A stretch of DNA of 64,000 bases, taken from positions 124,001 through 188,000 of the forward strand of contig LATX02000046.1 of assembly GCA_001466705.2 (NCBI GenBank), given 5' to 3'. Source of the DNA: Moniliophthora roreri (taxonomy: Eukaryota; Basidiomycota; Agaricomycetes; Agaricales; Marasmiaceae). This document shows, piece after piece, positions 25,410 to 37,122 of this stretch. Both the position numbers and the translations under genes were made by a program. Position 1 is the first letter of the stretch, and the number at the start of each line of letters is the position of its first letter. The notes beneath the pieces were generated by a model. The model was given only the letters and a program-made list of their open reading frames with translations. It searched no databases and was not told the DNA's origin.

Positions 25410-25830
25410 CCGACCGAAATTGCTTCTCTCGGTTATCCTAGATAGAAAATTTCGGGGATCTGAGATGGGATTGAGGAAGAGCAGCACGCGTGGGTAAATT
25501 GGATTGGGTAAATTAGAGAATTAGGGAAAAATACACTTAACGAGCAGTAACGGTTACATACCAGTTTCAGGAACTTTTACCGCTTCTCTCCCCACCACAC
25601 AGATTTTCCTGCATTGGAAGCCTCGTATAGCCCCTCCCTACCCTCCCTGCCTCCTTGCTACTCATCGTGAACCTGCGGACGCGTTCTCGCAGAAATTCGT
25701 TTTGACCTCCCGCAGGGGCAAAATGAAACAAGCCCTGGTGCGTGTTGCGTATATTGACTCCAAATGCCCCTGGAAACTGAAGCTTCTGGTGTCAAACTTG
25801 GTAGCCGCAAAGACACACATTGATATAATG
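25410..25830. repeat. Upstream flank of family B, related to 21090-21450
   Basis: Counterpart of the family A upstream segment. The block containing TATACGCAACA on the minus strand lies about 450 bp before the family B start, a distance similar to that in family A. Confidence 0.55.
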
Positions 25831-28800
25831 TGCCCCAAGTTTAAAGGCAGGTCCGGCTTCATTCACGGAGCACACGGATTCACTTTATAGTAGATCTCGC
25901 AACCGATCCATGGCGAATTGACTCACGTATCCTCCGACTGAGGATAAGTTCAAGCTTGAGTCGAGCCAGCCTGGCTCAAGCCGTCACCGTCACATGACCA
26001 TAGCGCGATCACTGATGCGCGTTCGGGTATTTGCTGGCGCTTGGGAATGCCAAACACGCAAAATTAACTCGAAGAAGAGCCATGATGTGGATACCTATCA
26101 GACATGTGAATCGTGTGAGTTCGAGCCAGGCTATCATCACGCACCTTCAGGGATGAATCTTCAAGCACAGCAATATCACAATCTCATCAACTTCATCCGC
26201 TCAGAGAACAAGATATCCTGCCATGGCCTGCTCTTCCGACGAGAAGTCGACCAACCGAGACATCCAGAAGCACTTTGTGTCCCAAATCAGCCAGCCGAAC
26301 AGCAGTATAAGGTTTTGCTTGGATGTGTGCTTCAATGGTCGGACCTGCACAATATAACCCTTTATTATCCACGAATATTCCTGCGGATTTAGTTGTCATC
26401 GACCAAAGCCGCAAATACATCGACCAAAGCACTGCAAGGCATCCGTCTTCAGCAGCTGGTACAGCGTCAAACGGTATGAGATGAAATACCCAGAAATATT
26501 TGGGCTGCTCATCTCTTTGGGCTTCGACGGTAAAGCCGTCCATTGTAATTCCCGGGATGTCTGGCAGCTCCTCCATGGTTGGGGGACACTCATTTTCGGC
26601 GACTGCTCCTGGCTGTTCTGGTTGTTGTGATGCTGACGAGGCATTCAGCCCTGCGAGGTTATGATAATCTAGCAATATTTCGACAGCAAGATTGTATCTC
26701 TAGGTACCTACTCTAGGTGCCACTAGCCTTCCTCAACTCGGGTTAGGCGGTGTTGAATGGTGTGTTGAGGGGTTTTTTTTGAATCCCTGGCGATTTTTGC
26801 CCTCGAGGCTGTGGCGATGGGATATTCAGATGTGCGGCTATAGTACTGCCATGCTCGCTGGCAGTTGGGACTTGTTGGTGGAGACGAGGAAGCCAGGCAG
26901 GGGTAGGAATAGATGAGCTGTCGCACCATCGATTCTGCGCCTTCTTCCCTTGCCTAATTTCAGCGCTGCTGGACTCTGCAATGAAGAGGATGGCCCTCGA
27001 CAGCAGCCTTTTGCAGGAAAAGTTGGAACGCTGTGGCTTGGATCCGGGAGCAGAGAATAATGTAAAAGAGCGTGGGAGGTTCGACTTGAGACAGGGACCT
27101 CTTCAGCCGTTCACATCAAGTCCACATTACTCTTACTCTCCGACCATCATCACACACACATCCCCGACTAGTAGCAGCCTTTTCTGGACTGTCGTCCTTA
27201 TATGATGCTCGATTACCTCGTCATTCAAGCCTCAGGCCAGGAATGTCCTTGACACGTCAAGGAGCCATAACCCAGGAGGCTGCTTCCCCACTGGATCTTC
27301 GTAAGGTGATGCTCTGGAATATAATCTCATGATTCTTATTGAAAGAGTCTCCATATGCTGACGGCGCCAACAGACTTGAAACGTTTTGGGCGTTTACCGA
27401 TGTCGGATCAACTGCGAGCAACAAAATCGGCACATCGTTCTGGCAGGCTTTGGCTCGCCGCTTCCCTCTTCATTTCGTTTCATTACGGGCGACTTATCAA
27501 GCAGCAAGCAAAGGCCAGTCTTACTACCCACGCTTTTCAGACCCCGCGAAAACCAGCGTCGAGGTTAGGGCAATGAGGCAGCTTCAAGCTGGGCTCCATG
27601 GTCACCCCTCTCATCAGATGATTGTTGCAAGGATATCGAAACGGACGATCTTTCTGGTTATCTAGTACCCGGTCTGATCACAAGGGCATTCCTATAATCC
27701 GGAACGTTTAGCCAATCTACCTGGAATTTGCCACTTCGCAAACGATATCGATTTTCGGAACCCTCATACCTAGACCGCTCAATACCGACGCCAACGACGA
27801 GTCGGAAGAGTCAGGACGACCTAATCTTCCATAGTTACGCCATAGGTGCTATCATGGTCAAGACATCGCGACAGCATCAGCTCGAGTATCAACATTTTGG
27901 AAATGTTCGTCGTCTCCTGCAGCAGAATCTTGATAAATCATAAAGAGCGTACGCCTCAGATTGAATCTCAGTGCGCCACATTTCTCTTTGTTGAGATGTA
28001 CACTGATATAATATTTTTTCTAGACTTTTTCTCGACATTTACGCATTATGAAATGACTCAAGCGCCATCCTCAAGGTATATATACACGAAAGACTCGCGA
28101 TATCACACATTCAGACCCCAGGGAGACATACGACTTATTGTCAATTTTTGGTGACCCTTTCAGCCTTGCTTTTACGGTTCAGAAAGCGACTCCACAACAG
28201 TCACGCTAGGTCCCTCACATTCTTCCAAGATTTACAGAGATCCTACAGTCGTGCACTTCAGGAAGATTTTCATCTGTTTGTATCGGGCAGTTTACAAACT
28301 CGCATCTACTCCCTTTAATCCTTCGAAGTCGCCCCTCCACACCTCTTGCCCTCTCACACCGCTTTCATCAATATAAAGTAATCGTCGATTTGAAGCTCAG
28401 TCGTCAAGGTACCCACGCTTTCAGGCTCAGCGAAAACGGCTTTGAGGTCAGTTGAACATACTTATTATCGCTTCCTACCCCCAGAGAAGCTCAATTCGTC
28501 ATTCTATGTAGACTTCCGGCACATCGGTTCACCTGGTCTACCCCAACATATGTCCTCTCGGCGGTGATATGCAACGGTCAGCTGCTTATACTTGCCATTT
28601 ATATAAGTATACGAGGTGCTACGCAGTAGACTGCGATTCAGGAACGAAAGTCGCCCGTACTCCTCGACGTTAAGCTCAGCAAGCTCCAAGATGGTATCCC
28701 CGTATCTTCGATATCAGGCACCATAGTAGCGATAATCGCCAATGCAGAATTCGATCTTCCAACTCTCAATTTCACTTCCGAAACCTTCATGGTAGAGATT

Positions 28801-30006
28801 AAATTCGACAATGGCTCACGCCGCACATGAGCGTTGGTGTGCCACAATTTTTTTGGCTATGTAATTCTTTACTCGTCAGAATAACTTTTACACCTTCCCG
28901 ACAACGCCACAATGCTTTGACTACGTTACAGAGACACACACCGAACGTTCCAGGCTCACATGCAATCTATTTGAAGTCTGAATTGAACAACTTACTCTCC
29001 GAGCGAGTTGGCCCTTGAACGATCCTACGGCCTCGCTCGCTCGAAGTGCACGACTATCTTGTATCTATCCTCTCAACAGCGGAACGAAGCACTCAAATTT
29101 CCATACTCTACCTCCCTATATGAAACCGTGTTACTGATGCAATAATACCCAAGTCAGAGTTTCTTGGTGTGGCGATGGATTGATATGAACTAACCGGGTC
29201 TGAAGTGAGATTACACAGATCTATCCAAATCTCCGCTGTTCGTGAAGGTACCTTGCAATACCACGGAATTCTCAGGACTCCACTCGGGGAAAGCGGTAAC
29301 ATCACGAAAAATGGAAGATGTAAGGGATTACAGTGAATGTCAAAAAGGGACTCGTCAGGGTCCCCTGCCGTACCTGTTACTATTAGCGACGCCATCTAAG
29401 CTCTATAGCCACCCACAATTTACGTTCGGCGGATTTTGTGGACGCGTGTCTGTGTCAAGTCCGTGACCAAGTGATACTTAGACGCGCAATAGCAGCGCGT
29501 AGAATAGGCGGTATCGTTTCAGGTGCTGGATCACGAGCCCTGGAAATTTTCTACGCCTCAACCGTCTCGGCCGGCATTTCTCCACTTAATGTTCCATGAG
29601 TCGGTTTAGAATAAGGCTCAATCGATCTTCGTATTCCCCCATCTGTGAGATTAGGTCTGTCGCTGAGTACGAAAATCGCTTAGCAGCGTTGTTCTGCCGG
29701 GGCAAGTGGGTTCGAGCCAGTAGTTTGGTGGCCAGTTAAAACGTTTCAATGTGGCGAGCCGTTCCGTTCTCCAAACCTGAAACAAACCGAGCCGCATGGA
29801 TGTAAATTCAATTTTTTATTACATGTCCTGTAGATATGTGCGTATGTAGGTGATGGTAGCATTGTGAGGGTTAGCGGAATAAACAGATAGGGGGAAATGA
29901 ATGTACAGATCCGGTTACGCCGCCAGATATTCCTACAGCCTCCGAGAACATAATGTACAAAGTAAATTGAAACCCAGTTTTTGTCGAGAGAGCGAGAGAC
30001 CGTAGT
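25831..30006. other. Gene-poor stretch with no supported gene
   Basis: A 160-codon minus-strand frame (26193-26675) and shorter frames at 26981-27205, 27339-27665 and 28504-28850 show no domain and no convincing splice partners. The minus frame near 28690-28504 (LAELNVEEYGRLSF, YTYINGKYKQ) looks the most protein-like but lacks context. No transposon ends, long repeats or RNA genes seen. Confidence 0.45.
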
Positions 30007-30705
30007 TCAAGCGTCGCAGGAGTTGGAGACGAATTTGGTAGTGAAAGGGAACGAAAAGCGCTCTTTCAAGGCGCTAAGAATAATGGAGACTATTTTGCGT
30101 GCCAATTTATCTGAAGGTAAAGGTCAGCTATTTTTCTGAGCAACGATTCGTCCTCGAAGTTTCAACTTACAGGACAAGGCAGCATCGTATTCTAGGTTAG
30201 AGTAATAGTCCAGAATACTGAAAGTATAAAAAGGTGAGCGACGATGAGGGCAAACCAATCATGATCGGTACGCGTACCTGGTAATATCGACCAGAACAAG
30301 AGCATTGCCCTTGGAGAAGGTATAGCGCGGTAACAGCTGTCCCTGGGACTGCCGATGGGCGGCGGCCTGAGCCCTGAGGGTGTCTGCATCAATGACCCGG
30401 CCGTGTCTATTCGTCGACGTCAACAAAATGCACGACTCGCGGATGGATAAAGTTGCTTACATTGGAGTGGCGGACAGTGGACCCAAGAGGCCAGATATGG
30501 TGAAGTATTGATTGTCATCGCCACTTCGACGGGTGAGTGGGCTCGGCGTACGCACACTGAAGGCTCAAATTTTCAGTCCGCAACATGTCTGTAAAAAAAA
30601 AAATGGAGGACCTCACAAGAGGCGGCGAGAGGACCGGCCGTCAGCGTACTCATCGTACAGATGTGGCACCAAACGAGGCAAAAACTGAGGCTCTGTGGGA
30701 GGCAT
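30007..30705 (-). CDS. Orphan 154-aa protein, five exons
   Basis: Exons 30705-30617, 30556-30461, 30406-30278, 30217-30171 and 30110-30007 total 465 nt and give one continuous 154-aa protein with GT-AG introns, strong evidence for a real gene inside the gene-poor interval. It starts MPPTEPQFLPRLVPHLYDEY, continues with an Arg-rich segment (RSSRRLFVRTPSPLTRRSG), a conserved-looking middle (DNQYFTISGLLGPLSATP, IDADTLRAQAAAHRQ, LLPRYTFSKGNALVLVDIT) and a helical end (LDYYSNLEYDAALSYKLARK) finishing KFVSNSCDA. No signal peptide or membrane helix. The beta-rich YTFSKGNALVLVDIT segment could be part of a small domain, but I recognise no family and propose no function. Confidence 0.72.
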
Positions 30706-32652
30706 CGCTTGACGGATATGCAAGAAATTGAGAGTTTTAGGACAAAAGAAGACCAGTGAAGGAATGAACTGGACTTTATATATCAAGAAACCAAGCAGCT
30801 ATGAGGTGAGAGGTATGTCACTGACCAGGAATCATGCGGTGAGCCATCACGTCGGTCGAGACCTAAATCTTGACGGGGACTTCTAGTGGCGCCCATGTTT
30901 CCGAGTCTTTGTTATCATCGGACAAATAATCGAGATCCATTGGAGCAAATACATCTTCTTTTCGAGGATCGAGAACCTATGAGATCTGATAATGGCCAGT
31001 TTGGGATCCCGGTGAGCACTGTGCCAAAGACAAGATCTAGTGACCGGATATGAGTGAACAGATTTGTAGCCTATCATTGTACTCGCCTGCTGGTTTGACT
31101 TTCGTTTGTTATCCGTCGGGGACGGCCGGACTCGCTTGTTGCTGCCTGTGTGTGCTTGGAGTAAAAGGAACATGAGAGATACGAAAACGCCGATTATGTA
31201 CCTCGCTACGCACTATCCACATCTGCATCAGAACGTCTAACGCACAAGGTTTCCCGGAAGGACCTGACGCGACCCTGCGGCGAAAATTTTCTTGAACTGT
31301 TCGCAGATGAATCGAGAAACATACGCAATTGGTACGAAGATATGCTTCCTGTCCCGGACCCATGAGCGGTGGCAGGAGTCTGCTTTTGACAAAAATGAAT
31401 AGTGTATGGGGCATCGAGATTCTAGCTGAATTTCTGATACGAGATAGCACCATATGTCAAGTTTCATGAAGTCGCTCAATATCAGTTCAGACAATCCAAT
31501 TTGGGGTCCGCCTCTATCAATTATCCTTCTAGAGCCTCACTGATAAGGCCTGCAAGACCTCTTCCTGAAAATTTATCCTTCGAAAGCATTTTTATCAGTC
31601 TCACACATCCGGACCATCCCCAAGAGTTCTCTTACCAGCTAATAAAGACTGGAGCACCATCGGTAGGTGAGTCGAGACTTCTCGATGACCAGTTGGGGCC
31701 ATCCTAAGGCTTTCGCTCTTGACGATGCTTGCCGATGTTGATCAGGATGTGGTAACGATACGACGCCTCTTCAAAGACTTCCGCGCACCTCAACTGTTCT
31801 TCTTTGACCGCCTGTCGATGCCGTCGGAGATTGTTGCAAAATTCGAAAATATATTGCTCTCTTGTTGCTTGCCTCCACGTACCGTATAGACCGTCGCCAA
31901 CGTCTACTATCGATCATGAATGATTGCCGCAATGAGTATCGAGATGTACGGTAAACGCACCCAGATCGTCCAAGGAACCTTCTGAGCCTCTGTACGGAGC
32001 CGGAAAATTAATGCTTGCTCGGTAGCGTTGAGCAACCTAGCTGCGAAGGCAAAATTATCCCAAAATCATCGAAGGGAATCCCTAGAATGAAGTTCGCGGG
32101 AACTTACCGACGCCATCCGTATCCGGAAAGCAAGGGCATTATGTGAAATTCTTCTGTCGTGAAATAGAAGTGATGACTGAGCTCCGAATAGAGGTTCGAT
32201 AATAACGAATGAACACATTGAGAAGCAGCATAAAACAATGGTATCGGTCAAGCACAAAGGAGCTGTTCAATGACAGGGTCGCCCCAGGCCACATGGGGAG
32301 GATGAAAATCAAATCAGTAAAGAGGGTTTGCCAGTACGTGCTCGGTATCACTGAAGCTGACGGTGCTGCCGATGAAGTCGTCGGAAGCCAATATCATTAA
32401 CTAGCTGGCCTCGGATCGGCCTGGAGGCGTATGCGCGCACCTCAAGCTCTGAATAAAACGAAGCTTTCGTTCTTTCAGGGGTACCCACGCCTGAGAATCC
32501 CATTGTAAAAGTATGAGATAGGTTGAGGTTTACACAATGGTGCCGTATGATTCTGCAGAGAAAGTCGGAGTCCATGGAAAGACATTCATCAGATTTTAGG
32601 ATGGACTACAAGATAAAACAGGAATACACGTTGGGGCGTAGAAGCAAACTAT
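30706..32652. other. No supported gene; possible degraded membrane-protein fragments
   Basis: Minus-strand frames at 31109-31494 and 32066-32575 contain hydrophobic stretches (TDLIFILPMWPGATLSL) that could be remnants of a membrane protein, but stops and frame changes prevent a model. Confidence 0.35.
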
Positions 32653-33380
32653 TCATCGGCGCCGGCTGGGACTAGCACTACGGCCACGGCCGCCTCTTCC
32701 TTTCTTGGGCCCAGAAGGGGGCGGTCGGACGAACGCGTAATCACATTGGATGGTTTGTTCCAGAAGCGTAGAGCCGGACGCGCCATCGATGGCAGCTTGT
32801 GCTTCTGTCATGGTTTCATATTCGACTAAAGCATATCCCTGGGGGAGATGTATCAATGTGATGTAGACAGTCTATGGAGGTTCAATTCACCTTCACATAA
32901 CCCGTTCTTCTGTCAAGGTTCAGGTGAAGATTTTTGATCTCCCCATATTCAGCAAATTTATCCGTTACTTCTTCCTCGGTAGCTTCCTCATGCACGTTCG
33001 TGACCAACACAATCCATCCCTCGACAGCTGAGCGTTGAATACGGAGAAAGGAAGAATCAGTGACTATGTTGGACTGGAATTCGTGGTAACGTACATCGTG
33101 CAGCCCTTGTGTCCGTGTCCTTTGCGTTCGATGACTCTACGCGGTCGTATGTGGGCTCTGCCCCCGCAGTCGGCTCATTTCCTCCGCCTTTGAATATAAG
33201 AATGTCAAATGAACGTAACGGGTGCGGCCTTGATGAATGACTAACCAGAATTTTGAAAACCACGGCCTCGTCGTCTGACAGCACCTCCAGAAGCGACTTG
33301 GAACAGGAACAAGTCAGAGTTTTGCAAGAAAGTGAGATATGAAGCATACCTTCGTCGATATTCATCTCATCGTCGGACAT
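32653..33380 (-). CDS. RBM8A: Y14/RBM8A, exon junction complex RNA-binding protein
   Basis: Y14 pairs with Mago in the exon junction complex laid down on spliced mRNA, affecting mRNA export, localisation and decay. The N-terminus [10 protein letters not shown] is followed by a short acidic region ([12 protein letters not shown]), a linker, then one [41 protein letters not shown] (RNP1-like [12 protein letters not shown]) and a C-terminal Gly/Arg/Ser tail with RSASPSRRR. The LNLDRRTGY segment is a Y14 hallmark used for Mago binding. Small introns near 33360-33300, 33250-33190, 33090-33030 and 32890-32840. It diverges from kexin B with 105 bp between starts. Its presence fits an intron-rich genome that keeps the exon junction complex. 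Confidence 0.93.
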
Positions 33381-33485
33381 GTTGGCTAGTCAAAGTTGGT
33401 GATCAAGTTCAGAAAATTGTGGCTGTGTCTTGATTTATTTTCGGCTTTCTGGACCACCACCGTCAGCAGGAGCAGCAGCCCAAAC
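33381..33485. promoter_or_regulatory. Divergent upstream region of Y14 and kexin B
   Basis: 105 bp between start codons on opposite strands; a shared promoter is inferred from the spacing. No specific motif recognised. Confidence 0.4.
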
Positions 33486-36361
33486 ATGCGCTGCCTTCCT
33501 TTATCCCTTCTTTTAGCCCTTTTATCACACCCGGCGGTTCAGGCTCTATCGAGATACCCACATTCCTACGACACTCACAACTACTATGTAATTGAACACA
33601 ACCCTAGTGGAACCGCATCCTTGGCCGAAATCACAAATCTTTTGGGAGTTCAGGTCGTCGAGCGGGTCGGGGAGCTTGCCAATTATTGGCTTGTACGAAC
33701 AGAGAAGGAGCTAGAAGCTCGGAATGGACAATTGAGTGACCGAGTGCTGGACACCTACAAGAGACTCAAAGCAAACGCTCCGGCAACCTCCAATGTCCAC
33801 GCTAGGTCGGAGGACGTTTTGGCGAAACGATTTGATTCTTCTGTAAAGTATATTTCTCGACAAGAACTTCGTCAGCGAGTCAAACGAGCACCACCACCAC
33901 CACTACCACCACCTTCATCTGCTGACACTTCTGCCCGAGGGGTTGCAGAACGTTTCGGCATCCAGGATCCTCTTTTCCCCGATCAATGGCACCTTGTAAA
34001 CGACGAAAATCCGGAGCATATGATGAACGTGACCCCTGTATGGGAGATGGGCATCACTGGAAAAGGTGTAATATCATCGTTGGTCGATGATGGGTTAGAC
34101 TATACCAGTGTAGATCTCAAAGACAACTTTGTACGTATTGTCAATTTCTTCTAAAAGGAGAGTTGGCTCAAAAGATGAAAGGATGTTGAAGATTCATATG
34201 ACTTCAACGATCATGACAAACTTCCCACTCCCAAACTTCCCGAGGACCACCATGGCACCCGATGTGCTGGCCAAATCGCTGCTCAGAAGAACAATGCATG
34301 TGGCATAGGAATCGCTTACGAGTCCAAGGTCGCTGGCGTTCGCATTCTTTCTGGCCCTATATCCGACGCGGATGAGGCTGCTGCGTTAAATTATGGATTC
34401 CAGAACGTCTCCATATACAGTTGCAGCTGGGGTCCACCAGATAATGGACAATCCATGGAAGGGCCCTCTCAGCTCATCCAGCAAGCCGTCCTTAATGGTA
34501 TCAATAACGGTCGAGGAGGTCTCGGGTCCATCTTCGTGTTTGCTAGTGGAAACGGTGCTGCACGGGGAGATCAGTGTAATTTCGACGGTTACACAAACAG
34601 CGTTTATTCTGTGACCGTGTCTGCAATCGATCACAAGGGTCTACATCCTTACTACTCGGAACCCTGTGCAGCCAACATGATCGTCGCGTACAGCTCTGGC
34701 AGTGGCAAGCATATTGTGAGTACTACTTGATAGCGGTGAAAGAAACCTCTCATCATTCTTTAGGTCACGACCGATAGGGGGGAGGACAGCTGCTCATCGA
34801 CACATGGTGGAACCTCCGCTGCTGCTCCGAACGCAGTCGGTGTCTTCGCTCTAGCATTACAGGTCCGGTAAGTTGAACCAATACATTCTATTGGTATACC
34901 TGCTGAGAAACATTGATAGCCCAGATCTCACGTGGCGTGACGTTCAACATCTTTGCGTTCAAACTGCCCGTATGATCAACCCTGACGATCCGGACTGGGA
35001 ACCGACGGCAGAAGGTCGCCTTTACAGCTACAAATACGGATTTGGTGCCCTAGACGCTGCTCGGTTCGTGTCTGCAGCCAAAGATTGGAAGAATGTCAAG
35101 CCTCAGGCCTGGCTTAAAACGAAGACTGTTGTCCTCGGTGACGGTAAGATGACTGAAGACGGGGTCTACAGCGGTGGAAAGTTCATTACACCAGCTCCAG
35201 CATCTCCAAGCTCAGGGCCTGGACCACGTTCTCCTAGTGAACGCTCAGATCCTAACGCTGGGGTCCGGAGCGTGATACAGATTACACAGGAGATGTTGAA
35301 TGAACACAACTTTGAGAAGCTTGAGCATCTCAACGTGAAGGTCTGGATCGATCACGCGAAGAGAGGGGACGTGGAAGTAGAAGTTACCAGTCCCGGAGGC
35401 ATCACGAGTGTTCTTGCTGGGAAGAGGAAGAGCGATCAGGATACGACTGGGTATCCTGGATGGACATTCATGTCTGTTAAGCATTGGTAAGCTCATAGTA
35501 TCACTCTGAAAACCTATCTGATCACTTGAATGAAGGGGTGAAAATGCTGTTGGAAACTGGACTATCCGCGTTTCGGATCAGAGCGACGCTGAACGCAATG
35601 GTACCTTCCTTGGTTGGAATATGATGTTGTGGGGTTCGGCCATCGATTCAGCGCAAGCCAAGCTTTACGAGCTTCCCGAAGAGGTCACCGTTTTCCCTCC
35701 ACCTACACCATCATCTCCTGTTCTCCCTACTGGTACGAGTACCCGTATTCCCACTCGTCCGACAGATCATCTCCCTGGAGACCATGGTACTGCCCCAGGA
35801 GAGAACACCAACCCAGCATTCCCGTCAGGCAGTCCTACGAGTACACCTACCCCAGACGAGGGCTGGTTCTCCGATTTGGCCAAGTTGGCCAAGAACCAGA
35901 AATGGTTCTTTGGCGCCATTGGAGTCGTTGCAGTCTTTGCAATCGGTGCTGGACTGTTCTTCTGGAGAAGGCGTATCCTGACGAATAAGAAGCGAGGCCA
36001 GTACGAGAGTTTGGCTGGCGAAGAGGATGTACACATGTCATCAATGGATCGCGGTGGAGTGACTGGAAGAGCGGGCGGTGGTAACACTCGTGCAGGCAGT
36101 GCAAGACAAGGTCGCGGCACGGGCACAACCAAGGAACTTTACGATGCGTTTGGAGAGGTTTCTGATGACGATGAAGATGTGAATGAGGAGACAAGGCTGA
36201 GGCCTCATAGTAGGGATCGCATAGCCGAGGTCGGAACCAATGGCTTGGGGTTTCATTCCGGATTCTTGGACGACGAGGATGAACCTTCGTCCCCGCGCGT
36301 AAGCTTGGGAGGATACAGAGACGATCCCCCTAGTGGACGTCAGGATACCTCTCACTCATAA
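33486..36361 (+). CDS. Kexin-type subtilisin protease, copy B
   Basis: Paralogue of the kexin at 2920-5577. Introns 34131-34181, 34716-34763, 34868-34919 and 35487-35535 lie at positions equivalent to copy A, and the five exons give 891 aa. Order: signal peptide (MRCLPLSLLLALLSHPAVQA), prodomain ending RQRVKR then APPPP, catalytic Asp in LVDDGLDY, His in HHGTRCAGQ, Asn in ASGNGA, Ser in HGGTSAAAPN, P domain, proline/threonine linker, membrane helix (FFGAIGVVAVFAIGAGLFFW) and cytosolic tail with ELYDAFGE. All catalytic residues are kept. It differs from A by a Pro/Ser insertion in the P domain region (PAPASPSSGPGPRSP), a longer stalk and a longer acidic tail. Either copy could supply housekeeping KR processing; division of labour is not readable from sequence. 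Confidence 0.94.
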
Positions 36362-37122
36362 GTTAACTTCATTTCTGGATACACCACCCATTTACATCTT
36401 TACCTATAATACATAAGATCGCATGTTGGACCTTGGTATTGTTATTGGATCTTAGGTACAACATCAGTAATGTATATCAATGCTCGGCGTTGATCAAGGT
36501 GCCTTGGCTCGGTCATTCTTCTATATATAAATACTCACGAGACATCCGACGACCACATTTGTGTCCTCACCTACTTACTGTAAAACGATATTTGGGCCTT
36601 GACAGTGGAAGACCTGCATCACGCGACCAGACTATTCGGAGCCCTCTTCCACGCCAACGTAACTATCATCTTTACCACCTTTAGGCCGCGAAACAAATAG
36701 TAAATTGACGATTTCGAATATCGTACAGCTCCCGGGTCACTGATAACGATCTCCGAAATCCATAATTGCGTCTGCTTAAATTAGATCATATCAAGACATG
36801 AGAGAAGCTCAACCGAAGTACTATCCAAAGTCCATCGGTTTACATCACGATTATAAACATGTCGACCATGAACACAAACCAAACTTCCAGGCTGTGAAAC
36901 CAGACGGTAGTGCGAGTCGCAACAGTACCAAAAACTGCGGACAGGAATATAATAGAGCAAGTGCTTATCTTTCGCAAACGGCCCATGTGGAGGAAGAAAG
37001 ATAATCGTCTCCAATTTCTCAGGTTCACCAATCACCAATTCAACACCAGTGATGGAACCTTTTAAAGGGGGCTATCCTCACAAGGGCACCTTTGGTTCTT
37101 CCCTGCACTACCCATTCACAGA
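36362..37122. other. Intergenic, nothing recognised
   Basis: No gene supported between kexin B and the transporter. The last 100 bp before 37123 would hold the transporter promoter (ttttaaaggggg near 37060). Confidence 0.5.

Noticed and set aside
26193..26675. 160-codon minus-strand open frame as a gene
   Set aside because: No domain, no splice partners, no homologue in the window; composition is like the surrounding non-coding DNA.
29690..29740. tRNA-like T-loop (ggttcgagcc)
   Set aside because: No matching acceptor, D-arm and anticodon arm can be paired around it.
32066..32575. Membrane receptor-like gene
   Set aside because: Hydrophobic stretches exist but stops and frame changes prevent any model, and no family signature was recognised.
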